A stretch of 63,430 bases of DNA from Gamarada debralockiae. Taxonomy: Eukaryota > Ascomycota > Leotiomycetes > Helotiales > Hyphodiscaceae. Shown here one piece after another: positions 10,100 through 21,735 of the stretch. Location: positions 1 to 63,430 of the forward strand of contig NXFV01001431.1 of assembly GCA_002803225.1 (NCBI GenBank), written 5' to 3'. A program made the position numbers and the translations under genes. Every line of letters begins with the position of its first letter. The stretch's first letter is position 1. The notes under the pieces are model-generated. The model worked only from the letters and a program-made list of their open reading frames with translations, searched no databases and was not told the DNA's origin.

Positions 10100-12165
10100 T
10101 CACAGGAAACTAGTAGTACTAGCCATAGTCCCCAAACACCTCTCAAAAATCGGCACACTCATACTCCGAATCCCACACAACGTCAAATTCCTCGCCTTCC
10201 CCGTCACCGGACTGTACGGCCTAAATTTCTTCGTTCTCAAATCCGTATAGGTCTCGAAAACCGTCTCATTCGTCGCAATCATTTCCGTAACCTCGTGCCA
10301 GAACGCCGCGCTCAACGGCGCGTCTTTCTCCAGCAACGTGCCTGTCGGATCGTAGGTCTGACGAGCTGAGTACTCGAATTCCCATTCTACTTCACCGGAG
10401 AAAGTCCAGTCATTGGTGTTGGACACGTTTGCATAATAGGTTATGGAGTCCAGAATGTCGAATGTGTCGGGATCTACCAAATAGTAGCGGAAGCCGGCGT
10501 TCAGGTTGGTGTAGGTTGTTACGGAGGGCATGATATACGCCACGCTCGCGGCTGTCTGGGCAGTTTGTACAGTCGCATTGTTGGTGTAGAAGACGCCGAG
10601 TTCGTCCTCGTGTGTGTGGCCAAAGAACGTGCCTCGGATGGTGTCGTTGAAGCGGTCGATGATTTGATAGTAAAGATCCGTCGCAGCAGGTAGCGCTTCA
10701 TAGTCCGTACTCCCCCCGACAATGACATGCTGAATCAGCCATACTGCCTGATTATTTTCTTCGGCTTCAAGCAGGTAGTCGATCAGAATGCCGAACATGC
10801 CTGTGATGTCGACCTTGTTGGCACCGATGTAGGCGTAGAGGTTGAAATAATACCATACATCGCTGTTAAGTGAGATTATGACCAGGCCTTCTTTCGTCAC
10901 CGCTCTGTAAATCCCAAGTCCACTCGTAACCACTGATTGCGCTTCTTCTGGGCTCAGCCAGCCGTAATTCGTCCATGCTGCGCTGTTTTTCTGATAATTG
11001 TACAACTGTTGAACAGGGTAAGAAGCGTTGGCTGGTAGTACACCGTCCTGATTCGGAAATGCCGTGAATGCGTGAGGAAACGTATCATGATTCCTATCAC
11101 TGTTCGTAAGTGTTTTTTTGAGGAGAGGGGAAGGGATGTTTACCCAAGCGTAGGAAACATCTTAACACCACCCATCCCATCAAAAAACTGCTGATAACTC
11201 ACCAATTCCCCCGCAAGGACATAACTCTCCGTCAATTCCCACAGATCATGACTCACCAAATCCCCCGTGAAAATCCCAAACGCAAACTCCTTCCACTCAT
11301 ACCCCGTAACGTTCGGAACACTCCTAAACACCGACGTCGCTAAGGGCTCGGGAGTATCGCAGAGATAGTTCCCGAAAAGAGAGGCGGGTTCCAGGATGGG
11401 CGCTGAGACGTTGGTGTAGGGATACACTCGACAGCAGACCGGACCTGTGCATGCGGCTTCGGAGCCGACAACGTACCGCGTATCGAGGTGGTAATCGCTG
11501 ATATGTAGGACCTTCAATGGTTCTTTTTTACATTTCCCTAGTGACCGAGGTTTCGGTTTCTTCTTTTTCCCCTTGAAAAGGACATCCAGATTGAGAGGAG
11601 GTGGAGCAGGAAGATCACATGATCCGAACATGAACGCGCAAAGCGTCTGTCCATCCTCACCTAGCATATCCATAGCAGGGAAAATACCGCCGATGTCTGT
11701 GCTCCCGACTTTCAACAGTCCGACACAAATCGGCATCGGTAATACGGTTTGTAAAACAGTACAGAAAGGGATGGCGATGTCGCTCAATGTCTCTTGCTGC
11801 ACTTTCATACGGGCTGCTACGCCTGCCATGACTTTCTGGCATGTTAGACAATTTGTGGGACTTGCGGCCTTGAGCTGGAGAATCAGTGCTACGGCTTCGT
11901 CTGCGAGCGTTGTAGCATTGGGTAGGCCGGGAGCGGGAGCGTCGCTGGCGAGTGGGCCGACGATGGCGGGGAATGTGGGGTAAGCATTGTCTGCTGGGTT
12001 GAAGACGTAGCTTGTGGGTGCATGAGGTGGTTTTTGCGTGGCAATTTGGGGGTAGGATGTTGATGTCGTTTTTACGGTCTCGTCGGTGAATGTTGAGTAT
12101 GTGAATGTCAATGCTGAGACCCCGGCCAGCAGCGCCAAAGCGGCGAGGAAGGGTGGTGTCTTCAT
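10100..12165 (-). CDS. Acid sphingomyelinase-like phosphodiesterase
   Basis: Predicted secreted metallophosphodiesterase that would cleave sphingomyelin-like or related phosphodiesters. Two exons (11144-12165 and 10100-11099) with a 44-bp intron give 673 residues. Residues 1-19 form a signal peptide (Lys start, Leu/Ala core). A saposin-B-like region follows, with Cys pairs beginning NCLTCQKV. The calcineurin-type core begins KVLHISDYHLDTRY, with metal ligands D224 and H226, then GDLVSHD, a GDRNHD block spanning the intron, a His in VWLIQHVIVGG and GHTHEDELG near the end. This domain order is that of the acid sphingomyelinase family. The usual GHIPP block is altered to QHVIVG, so the substrate may differ. 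The intron placement restores the NHD motif exactly. Confidence 0.88.
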
Positions 12166-12846
12166 CGTGATAACTCAATAAGCCCAAAGATTCAAAATCT
12201 TCTAAGCTCCCAGTCCTTATAATCTAGCCGAGAGATCATAGTATTATATGCATCAGGACCTACCATCAGTATTCCAAAGAGAAATAAGCAGCTCTTTAGT
12301 TCCGCCGCTGCAAGATGTCGACTAATCAATAAATCAATATATTGCTGTCCTGTTTGGAAGTTCGTCAATCATTCGCGCCAATCAAGAAACCTACATGTAT
12401 TCGTGGCAGCATATCTATGCCTCTCGAGCTTCTTTTCCCCGCTTTGAGGCTTTAAGGCTTTTTGCGCATCCTAGAGATGTCATTCGACCTTCATCCCTGG
12501 GGCACGTAGCCGAGCACGTGAATGTCGACATCCTTGTATGACTTCACCCCTCTCTTACAGGATGAATTTTGTAGTTACAGGTGAGATGATAAATAGCATG
12601 GTGCCTCAATTGCATTCTATGGGGGTATACAGAAAGGCAGAGCTTGGAGGTTTTAGTGGAGCAAGCTTAAAAGACAAAGCCTGAGCCGACGGGATGTCAA
12701 GACATATTACTGAAACTCAGAATTCGATGGGAATTGATCAACATTCTTCAATTGATAGCACGTCATTAAAATGGCTCCGCTACCGAAGATATGTTCGAGA
12801 CTCGAGCGAGGAAAACCTTCCACCACGATTGACCTTAATAGATCCT
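12166..12846. other. Intergenic
   Basis: Upstream region of the sphingomyelinase-like gene and 3' flank of the quinate permease; both genes lie on the minus strand. Plus-strand open frames here are shadows. No specific site is claimed. Confidence 0.5.
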
Positions 12847-14568
12847 TTACACAGCCTCGACATGAGAAGTGGTTTCGACAGCCTGCTCCTTCTCCATACC
12901 AGACGTAAGACCGACACGCAGCGCCTCTTCTTCCTGTTGGAGTTCTGCCCAGACAATCCTGTGTGCCTCGTGGGCAGTGAGACGGCGATCGAAGAGACGA
13001 TCGATTCCCTCGAGAGGAATGTTCTTAGTCTCGGGAATCAGGAAGTAGACGAAGGCAGCTCCCCAGATCATCAATGCGGCAAAGAAGAAGTACACTCCGT
13101 AGCCCATGGCTTGGAACATTTGAGGAGTGAAACGTGAGATAAGGAAATTCCAGAGCCAGTTGTTCGCTGCTGCGGATCCTTGGGCAAGAGTTCGGACATT
13201 CTGGTCGAAGATCTCGCTGTTGATGACCCAAGGAGTTGGGTTCCATGTGGGGGTATAGAATGCCTGATGATTGGATTAGTCGTGATATTAGGGAAAAGTG
13301 ACTGGAGAACTTACAGTCCAGAGGTAGAAAAAGAAGACAGCCGAGACACCAGAAGGTGGAAGATGGGTTGTTGGGTGTTTGGCGGGTTGTGCAATTTTGA
13401 TGTAAGCCCCGACGTACCACATGCAAAGAGAGCCACCGATGGAACCGATCATCAAGAGTCTTCTTCGTCCAAACTGGTCGATGAGGAACAGGAGATAGAT
13501 GATAGTGCCGACGGTCTTGACGACGCCAAAGAGACCAGTGGTGAACAGCGATGTGTTGGTTCCGATAATGCCGATACTTTTGAACACAGTTGGGGAATAG
13601 TAGTTGATGGCGTTGATACCAGAAGCATTCTGCCAGAAGAATAGCATACCACCGAGGAAGAATTTCCATTGAATGTGTCGATTTCTTGCCAAAAGTTTGA
13701 ACGGTTGCCAGAAGCCTTGGCCGCCGGCAGCTTCTTGGCGCTCGATGTTTTGGTCGATAGCGTACAACTCTTCCTTGATATAAATGTCATCTTCAGGAAG
13801 GTGTCGAATGTAGCAAAGGTTCTTGACTCCCTGCTCTCTCTTTCCTTTAGACATCAACCATCGGGGTGACTCATGAAGCCAGAAACTTCCAATGAATAGC
13901 AGTGCCGATGGAATAAGTTGGATCGCAAAAGGGATGAGCCATTGCTTGTGTGATGGCGCCATAGTTCTGGACACACCATACTACATTTCACGTCAGTCGT
14001 TCTATGAATGCCATGAAGATGAGGGCCTTACGTTGATCCAGAATCCGACGAGCCCACCAATCTGCCAGCCCAATTCAAACATGCAAACGAGTCGTCCACG
14101 AATGGCTGGAGGCGAGATCTCAGAAATATAAATAGGTGCCAGATTGGAACATCCACCAACGCCGATACCTGCAAGTACACGTCCACCGTAGATGAGACCA
14201 AGACCTCTCTCGCCATTCGCGCCAAGCATCATACCTGCGCCAAGTATAAAGATGGCACTGAATATGGCGAGACCTCTAGCTCGGCCAAGGAAGAATGCGG
14301 CGAGGTACGCGAAGAGCGCACCCCAGAAAGCACCGGCCTGGTAGCATGACACGATGTTGGCGTTGAGCAGATTGACTGCAGAGGTCGACAGCTTTTCGAA
14401 ATGGAACTCGTCTTTGAAGGAAGGAAGAGCGAGTGTTGTTCCAATGAAGGCGCTGTCGTAGCCAATCATGATAGCAGCCGATCCAGCAACGGCACCGCAT
14501 GCATAAACTCGCCAATTGTAGACCTGAGGTGGCGTAGGCCTATCCTCGACTTTCGAAAGGATACCCAT
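12847..14568 (-). CDS. Quinate permease-type MFS sugar transporter
   Basis: Plasma-membrane 12-helix proton symporter of the sugar-porter family, closest in remembered motifs to the quinate permeases qa-y/QutD. Three exons (14032-14568, 13315-13980, 12847-13263) with two 51-bp introns give 539 residues, near the family norm. The N-terminus has EDRPTPPQVYNWRVYACGA, then MIGYDSAFIGTTLALPSF. GRVLAGIGVGGCSNLAPIYI and SPPAIRGRLV are the PESPR/RGR-type loops, and GFWINYG is rebuilt by intron 1. FFWQNASGINAINYYSPTVF and, across intron 2, FFYLWTAFYTPTWNPTPWVI are quinate-permease hallmarks; PETKNIPLEGIDRLF ends the core. No other quinate-pathway gene is visible nearby, so it is an orphan relative to the usual cluster. 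The substrate is inferred. Confidence 0.9.
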
Positions 14569-15929
14569 GGTGAAAGTTTGTTTCGACGATTGAGGTCCCC
14601 AACGAAGATGAATTTGCTTTGATTTGAAGTCGAGTAGCGGCGATAAAGAAAGAAGCTATCCTGACAGCTCTTGGCAGGCATGGAGATGTTCATTCTTATG
14701 GGGAGAATCTGGGGATTTAGGGGAGATGATTTTCCCCAGTATCCCTGTAGGACACTGACTCATGATAGGCATTCTGTTTGGTGAGGACGATATCGGCGGC
14801 AGAATCTTCATCCATTAGCATCCACAGCTCACGGGTCCTTTCCTTTTTCGCTACCACACCCCGGACGGCCAGGGCGGTCTGAGGTTGGTTCCCGGATGTG
14901 GACTTCCACTTGGTTGGACGGAAAGTGGCCTGTGGCGTGTCGACCCCGCGTGAAATGCAAGGCTCTTCGTCTCCACAGGGTAATTGAGCGAGCCGAGCAT
15001 CTGATATGAAGATGAACCAGCTCGAGGCATGAGTTTTTATCCGCCGGGAACTCTCGTCTTGATGGTTGAGGAAGTTTTGGAAATCGACATCCAAAGCCGG
15101 GGAAGGGAGAAGAAGGCCTCGTGGGTTGGGGTAGAGAGATTTGTGTCATTTCAGACCCACTTTTTGTCTTTGTGCCTGAGGCCTACATTTAATAAACCTA
15201 GACCGAGGCTCTGTATAAGAAGAGCCTCCCTCGCACCTTAGAACGAATAAGCTGGTTTTAGTTCGAAGAATCACATTTGATGTTTCACAGCCGTCATGTG
15301 ATCACTTAAAATCTACCCCATCGATTGCGCGTTTGCTGGCTCCACTTCCAGTTTTAGCCCTGGGAGTGCTGCGCAGATTATGTTCGAAGAATATGGAGGG
15401 ACGGTGACAGATTTGCGCTTATCAGCTGATTCTTGGAAGTATTTGAAATTTCCGGTTCTTATCTCAAGTTGATTTGTGAGTCGGGAAAAGGATTTGCGTT
15501 GGATTGATTTCATATCATAGGTCAGGGTATATCTGGAGGACCCGCTCCATAATGCGATGCTTACAGTACGTCAAAATCGAATTGCATACCTTAATGATCA
15601 GGTTTATGCTGGCGTGCACCTCCTGAAGTAGGCATGTGGAGACTTGAGTTCGCGAGGAAATCTCTTGTTTATTTGAGGTGAATGACAACTCGTCGATGCC
15701 TTTCAAGGATGACGCTATTCATTCTTCTTTTAGGAGTATTAAATGGGGGTTGAATTATGATTCACCACTTTCCGTGTAACCAGCGGCCTAACCTTTCTCT
15801 CTGTCATGTCGGGTGCTCTGCTGTATCAGGTTCACAAAGACAAAAAATGGCATACGATGCTTGGCAGGAAGAGACGTACGTATTCATGATTCATGTATCT
15901 AATATGAAATCTAGTCTGAAAGACTCTAT
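14569..15929. other. Intergenic, no gene recognised
   Basis: About 1.36 kb upstream of the quinate permease and downstream of the LCCL gene. Overlapping open frames at about 14717-15150 on the minus strand lack recognised domains. Regulatory sites for the permease are expected here but I cannot identify them. Confidence 0.4.
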
Positions 15930-17873
15930 CTATCTCACGAGTTCCTCCCCATCCAACTCTCGACTCTTAACTCTACTAGGCCCTGACTCCATCTCTGTCC
16001 AACTACCATCCGCATTCCATATCCCGGCCTTCGTATAATCCCAACTATTTGGTCCCTGCATGTACGAAAAGCGGAAGTATTCCGGCTCCGCAACACTCGG
16101 ATCTTTGGTCCACACGAACTTCTTATCACTCGCAAAGCCCTCGTCTGTATATCCTCTAAATCTCTCCACGTCGTTGACCAGCACACTGATGCCATCGAAT
16201 GGTTCCGGAGGCGCCAACCAGGAGAAGGAAATTGTGGAGACGTTCTGGCCGAGGGTGATGTGTGGTGTTGCGATTTTCGGGAGGCGGGAGTTGTGTTGCG
16301 CATCTCCTTGCAAAGCAGCTGGTGTTTGTAGAACAGAATCAAAACCCCAACGCGCGATGCCGTTGATGAAGAGCCCAACCAGTAGTCCTTGATATAGTAA
16401 CGCGGGACGGGTCTGCATGCTCGTTCCCGGCAGGAGGAGTAAGGCAAGAATATAATGGTGAATGCGGAGTCTCAGGCCTGGCAGTAGCAAGGAGATCAAG
16501 ATAGATCCAACGAAAAGTCCATAGATCCCCAGATATCGAATCAGCCGGCCCTCGCGCTGGAAATAGAAAACTTGCTTGACGACGATAACGGTCAGGAGAA
16601 TTATGATTATTGCGAGCGCGAGCTTGGCGCCCGGTTGTTGTTCTAGGTCGTGCTTATTGAGACGCTGGATGGGTATCCAATCTAGTGTATAGTTTGAGAG
16701 GGCGCCAACCCAGCAGCCTCCGAGCCAGAGGATCGTCTTCTCTAATTGTGCGTTTAGGCCTGTAAGTGCGCGACGTACGCCCATGAAGCGGTAGATGACG
16801 AAGCCGCAAAAGGCAGCTGGGAGGAATTTTCCGAGGATGTTGGAGACAAGGCCGGCGATACTGCTGTGGGGTGGAGGATCGGACGCTAGGCCAACGTGTG
16901 CGAAGACTCCAGTGAAGATACTGAAGTAGAATAGGGCAGGCGATGTCGTGAAAAGAGATAGAATTGTGGTGAATGTCACAGATACGACGAGTAGTTCCCA
17001 GCGTGCATCTTTGGCTTCACAAGTGGTTCCAGAGTGGAACGTAAAGGATGAGGGGAAGTTGGAGTCGAAGCCGATACTTTCGATACCATGTCGCGCAGAG
17101 CTTTGATAATCGCGGTGTTGACCAACCAAGGATACTACACCGCAGCCTCCCTTGGCATTATCAATAATACCGGCGTGGATCGCAGATCCGCAAATGAAGG
17201 AGTCGCTTCGATATATTGGCGTTGGATCATCTTCGGAAGGCCCTCCAATCACCAAGGGCTTGTAGATAACTTCTTGAGCACCAACAGCTCGAGGGTTCAA
17301 AACCCAAGTACCGGCACAATTCGCTGGACATCTGAATGCAAATCCACTTCCGTTGAAAGGCCGACAATCGTTCCCATTCAAGCCGCATCTGTTGCCGGGC
17401 ACCCAGTATGTATTTCCACAGCCAATATTGCCGGGAGCTCCCCATCCCTCAATCTCTGTCGCAAAGGTACTCTGGCGCATGACCAAAGCGAAGGTCAAAA
17501 TCCATAGAAAATAATATCCAATCAAGAGAACTATCCTGTGCCTCCTTTTCGGAACGTATTTGTCCAATAGTCGAATCGGAGCTTCTTGTATCGACGGGAA
17601 CAACGGCTCGATGACATGGATTCGAGGAGGATCTGGCCCTTTCGCCCATCTTGCCAACGCTTTCCCAACTCGTCGAACTGGCACTGGTACCCATTTCCAA
17701 TATCGATAGGAGCTTTGGTCTTGCATGAAACGCGGGGTTGGAGGGGAGCTGTCTTCGGAGATCTCGTCCATGGGAAGGAGGATTGTCTGAGTCGATGAGT
17801 CGATTGGATCGTCGGGATGCTCATCTGGTCCAGATCCATATCGCCCCGTCTCCTCGTCATCGTGGAAAGCCAT
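15930..17873 (-). CDS. LCCL domain multi-pass membrane protein
   Basis: Single-exon 647-residue protein. Residues 1-112 are polar, acidic then basic, and probably cytosolic. A first membrane helix lies at about 113-132 (IVLLIGYYFLWILTFALV). A Cys-rich extracytosolic region follows (about 150-285), including RCPANCAGTWVLNP and YRSDSFICGSAIHAGI, the LCCL signature with paired cysteines. Then come several hydrophobic helices (about 293-510) and a C-terminal soluble beta-rich domain with an aromatic-rich end. Fungal proteins of this design are conserved but have no established role; LCCL domains occur in extracellular proteins and may bind ligands. The ATG at 17873 starts the first long frame. 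It is divergent from QTRT2 across 609 bp. Confidence 0.85.
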   Translation of the reverse strand: MAFHDDEETGRYGSGPDEHPDDPIDSSTQTILLPMDEISEDSSPPTPRFMQDQSSYRYWKWVPVPVRRVGKALARWAKGPDPPRIHVIEPLFPSIQEAPIRLLDKYVPKRRHRIVLLIGYYFLWILTFALVMRQSTFATEIEGWGAPGNIGCGNTYWVPGNRCGLNGNDCRPFNGSGFAFRCPANCAGTWVLNPRAVGAQEVIYKPLVIGGPSEDDPTPIYRSDSFICGSAIHAGIIDNAKGGCGVVSLVGQHRDYQSSARHGIESIGFDSNFPSSFTFHSGTTCEAKDARWELLVVSVTFTTILSLFTTSPALFYFSIFTGVFAHVGLASDPPPHSSIAGLVSNILGKFLPAAFCGFVIYRFMGVRRALTGLNAQLEKTILWLGGCWVGALSNYTLDWIPIQRLNKHDLEQQPGAKLALAIIIILLTVIVVKQVFYFQREGRLIRYLGIYGLFVGSILISLLLPGLRLRIHHYILALLLLPGTSMQTRPALLYQGLLVGLFINGIARWGFDSVLQTPAALQGDAQHNSRLPKIATPHITLGQNVSTISFSWLAPPEPFDGISVLVNDVERFRGYTDEGFASDKKFVWTKDPSVAEPEYFRFSYMQGPNSWDYTKAGIWNADGSWTEMESGPSRVKSRELDGEELVR

Positions 17874-18482
17874 TCTAATAACTGGAAGAGCCCGGCGCCC
17901 ATCAGTATAGTTCGAACAAGCCGATCTGCAATTAACTCACTCGTAATTTTCACTATTGTTGTTGATAGTCATGCGCAACGACAAAGAAACCACTCAATCT
18001 GGTAGATGTAACATTGCTGAAGTCGCACTCGAAAGGACTCGAAAATGTGATGTTCATGGTAGGAAGGTCAGAAGGTTGCGACAACGAAGTGACTGAAACA
18101 TTCAATACGTGAATTGCCAAGGATTAGTAGCAACGTGCGATAGGGATAAGCTGAGATCCGCCAATCGCCGGGAAAGAGAACCAGGCCAGGACAGGCTTAG
18201 CTTCCTTCAATTGCGCTTTCCCGTTTTCGATTTTTGAACACCAAAAGTTTCACACCTGTGGAAATTTATACACATTCGACGTGACATCAGTCCGACATCT
18301 ACGACTTGCGGACAAGCGAAAGACATGTGGATGAAGATCCCACCTCAAGTTCTGAACATTCCGGACAGTCACGATACATTCTGAGGGTAGCTGGCCTGCA
18401 GATAAACCAGCGTTTTCTTCTGCATTAGAGCTTTTCCTTCCATCAGTTCTTTCTTTCATCTCCAGAGAGAGATTCTTCAGAG
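17874..18482. other. Divergent promoter region, LCCL / QTRT2
   Basis: A 609-bp gap between head-to-head genes that must hold both promoters. No single motif is claimed. Confidence 0.5.
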
Positions 18483-19917
18483 ATGGGTTCGGAAGCTGCT
18501 AAAAGGGTCTTCTTTGAGATTCTCAGCCATGTCGACCCTAATGTTATCGGCCCAAGGCTGGGCCGACTCCGCGTTCAAGGTCGGAAAGACCTCGACACCC
18601 CAGCTTTCATGGCTGTCAGTTCCAGAGGAGTAGTCCCTCACATGACACCAGATGTTATTGTAGCAAATACACAGATTGGGGGAGTTCATATGGCATTGGA
18701 GGATTGTAAGTAGTGTCTTGGATCACGTGTCAGCTCTCTCTTTCGGCCCTGATAGATTTTCAGTTATAGAAAAGGCAACGCCTCCAATCATGAATTGCCC
18801 TGGAAGCCCCCTCCATACATTCAACGCTCTACCGACTTCCCTTGTCACTCTATTAGCACCACGGCGGACACCGGCTGTTACTGCGCCTAACGGAAACACC
18901 AATACTTCGACCTCAATCTTCACCTCGACCGGATTCCAGACCCTTTCCAACAAAACCTACATTGATTCTATTCGGAAGTTACGCCCAGATATTGGAATTG
19001 CCCTCGCCGATATCCCTTATGGCGCCTTACCCGGCACCAAGAGAGTAGCGAAAATGGGTGACAGAACCCAAGAATGGCTCACACAACTCATCAACGAGAA
19101 AAGCGGGGAGCAGGCAGTATTCGCTCCCGTCCTCCCTATCGACTTACATAGTCAATCGGAATACTTGAGTTACGTTGCTGATGAACTTGGACCCGATATT
19201 TCCGGCCTCGCATTCTACGACTCCAATCTCCTCCCTGATATCCCAGCAACGACATCTCTCTCCCTACTCCCTCGACTCTCACTCGATGATCCATCGTCTC
19301 CTCATCATATTCTCCGACAAATATCACTTGGTATGGATATTTTCACCATCCCCTTCATTGGATATGCAACAGATGCTGGAATCGCCTTGACCTTCCGCTT
19401 CCCTCGTCCACTGCCTGATGAAAGCGTCATACCCAATGGTTCCGGCACCAGTGCTCTTCCTCTCGGAATCGATATGTGGACCTCCAACCACTCCACTTCT
19501 CTTACCCCGCTCTCAAACTCTTGCAAATGCTACACATGCACGTCCCATCACCGTGCATACCTCCAACACCTTCTTGCTGCCAAAGAAATGCTCGGTTGGG
19601 TACTGATCCAAATCCACAACTACCACATACTATCTGAATTCTTTTTGTCGATTCGAGAGAGTATTCGAATGGGGACATTCGAGGCGGATGCACATGAATT
19701 TGGACGGGTGTACGAGAGCGAGCTACCAGAGAAGAGTGGCCAAGGTCCGAGGATTCGAGGTTATCACTTCAAGAGCGAGGGACCAGGAGAGGCGAAGAAG
19801 AACAAGGCAGCTTGGGGAAACTTGGGAGGTGATGATCAGGTTGATGGGGTGTTGACGCCGGATGAGGGAGCGATGGAGCTGGAGGAGAAAGGTTTTGCTG
19901 AGAAGGCTGCTGGTTGA
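18483..19917 (+). CDS. QTRT2: Queuine tRNA-ribosyltransferase accessory subunit 2
   Basis: Non-catalytic partner of eukaryotic tRNA-guanine transglycosylase, which swaps the wobble guanine of GUN-anticodon tRNAs for queuine; known homologues associate with mitochondria. Two exons (18483-18705 and 18764-19917) with a 58-bp intron give 458 residues. The start has GRKDLDTPAFMAVSSRGVVP, the usual N-terminal TGT strand. Middle blocks include GIALADIPYGALPGTKRVAK and GLAFYDSNLL. The zinc site is C328-x-C330-x2-C333 with H359 in IQIHNYH. It lacks an obvious catalytic Asp context of QTRT1, so it is assigned to subunit 2. The C-terminal 100 residues are charged and extended. Confidence 0.9.
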
Positions 19918-20699
19918 GACTTGAATCTGTGGAAAGAGAAATAGAGTTTCCGCATTTCTGTGGAATTTTCCATCAGTTTGCCTTACAATATTCGCCCCGC
20001 TCCCTATTATCTCTCCCTATCTCACACCTCTTGACCAGCAAACACATCCCGCTTAAACATAGACGGGCAACAAAATGGAAGAGGCCGAGAGGAACAAGGC
20101 CTTCTTGTAGGTGACTCTCGTTGTACATCTGGGTTTGAGTGAGAAGGGTTACTTTACTTGCCCAGTTAATGTCCTTGTCCCTTTCCTTGTTCCCAGGAAA
20201 CAAAGGCATTGAGGATCTTTCGGATTCGTGGTTCACGGAGAATACATACTAGACGAAGTAGAATTGTGTATCTTTTCTTTCTTTCTTTCCCTTTTTGTTT
20301 GTCTGTTCTGGCGATTGATACCTACCAACGTAAAAGTTGTGCGATGGCCTTCCTTGGGGATATGAACATGCGTGGCTTGCATCAGAAAGGAGTTTCCACT
20401 GGTTCATATTTCCCGCGTTTAGAGGCTTCACCAACGCACCACTTCAGCCTTATTCCAGAGGGGAGCGACAAGTGAGAACATACATGCCTACTGTGGAATG
20501 AGGCCAGTCCTGATGCGAGCCTGTGCCAAGAAGAAGTTGTGAATTAAATCATCTGGGAAGGCGGATCCGAAAGCAGCACCAGCAAGCCCGATACAGTTAG
20601 GGCTGAGGAAAGTAATCAAGCCGTCGCCGACGTTTCAACCGCTACCTTTGTTCCTAAAGCAGCAAATGAAACCCGTTCTCAAGACAACGAAACGAATCG
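19918..20699. other. Intergenic
   Basis: 3' flank of QTRT2 and decaying sequence leading into the NACHT_N relic. Short open frames only. Confidence 0.4.
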
Positions 20700-21456
20700 C
20701 TCGAAACCGTCTCCGCGGACGTACCTCGCGACTTGTGGGCACAAGCTTATAATTATTTACAGAAGAAAGATCCCAGCCTCGTCAAGGGCTATGAGATTAT
20801 TCTAGTTGAGGAGCTTAAAGGCGCATTTGTGATATGCACAGTGGTGGCCTTGATATTGGCGATCCTCGGGCAAGTAGGCACACCAGAAGACGGCATCAAA
20901 TTGCTGCGCTCATCAAGAAGAAACTCCAGGACGAAGAGGATTCGATCCTGAAGCTTCGAGTGGGGCAAAACACAATAACGGTGAGAGAGCAAATCAAGAA
21001 AGCTGTGAAGGCTACCTCGTTCGTGAAAGACTTCGTTGCCTCAGCCGTCAGCTCAGATCCGTACGCATCCTTAGCCGTAAGGATTGCTGCCAATCGTACC
21101 GCAATTTGACATTGCTGACTCCTGGTCATGTAGTGGTCTGGAATATGTATATTACTGCCGGTGAGTCTACTTGTCTACTTTTTATCTAATTCTGAGAGAT
21201 AATTGACCCTTAGCTTTTTCTAAATCCAGGAAAGCAATCTGTAGCGAACGTGGCCGGAATCACGACTATCGCAACTCTTGTTCATCGCTGCGCAGTTGTG
21301 GAGCGTATTTACCATCAGCAAGCCTGCAACCCAAGCGTCTCCTATATTCACTGCGATGTAGTCAAGGTAAGGGAGGACCTTGCAAACGGCTTGGCAAAAT
21401 TATCCCTTCCCCGTGTAATTATAACACTTCGACCGGGGACTGAATTTGTGGCTTAA
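20700..21456 (+). pseudogene. NLR N-terminal (NACHT_N-type) relic
   Basis: The pieces match the helical N-terminal domain common in fungal NACHT receptors. The first is VPRDLWAQAYNYLQKKDPSL followed by KGYEIILVEEL (20728-20820). After a frame change come KKKLQDEEDSILKLRVGQNT and EQIKKAVKATSFVKDFVASA then SSDPYASLA (20915-21085), and after another break LVHRCAVVERIYHQQACNP (about 21275-21340). No P-loop, Walker B or repeat domain follows, so only the N-terminal domain survives, in several frames. This looks like a truncated, decayed copy of a STAND receptor gene 1.7 kb upstream of an intact one. The domain name is from memory of the family pattern. Confidence 0.65.
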
Positions 21457-21589
21457 TAAAACCACTTTATACGAAAATTCATAATAGCTAGGCCAATCAG
21501 ACTAAGCAAATACTGTTGGTTTACACATTATCTATAAAATGTCTTTGATTTACCAGGAAAGTCAAACTCCAATCTCATCCTCGCTGGTT

Positions 21590-21735
21590 CCGTTTTAGTC
21601 TCTGGACGTGAGCTGCTGCTGCTTTAACCTGAGCTGAGGGTGAGCATACCTGAGCCGAGGGTGAGCGTACCTGATCAGAGCCTGAGCATGCCTGAGCAGA
21701 GCCTGAGCAGAGCCTGAGCAGAGCCTGAGCATAAT
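21590..21735. repeat. CTGAGC-rich minisatellite, copy A of a dispersed repeat
   Basis: Tandem, imperfect units of CCTGAGCAGAG and GGTGAGCRTA run from about 21625 to 21731. The left part (TTCCGTTTTAGTCTCTGGAC, then GCTGCTGCTGCTTTAACCTG) reappears in altered form at 27180-27235. The shared block suggests two copies of one repeated element. Confidence 0.7.

Noticed and set aside
9665..10369. 234-codon plus-strand open frame
   Set aside because: Its second half is antisense to the sphingomyelinase-like gene and the first half has no recognisable domain or conserved block.
12694..13644. Plus-strand open frames over the quinate permease
   Set aside because: They are opposite-strand shadows of the MFS exons, which carry the conserved motifs.
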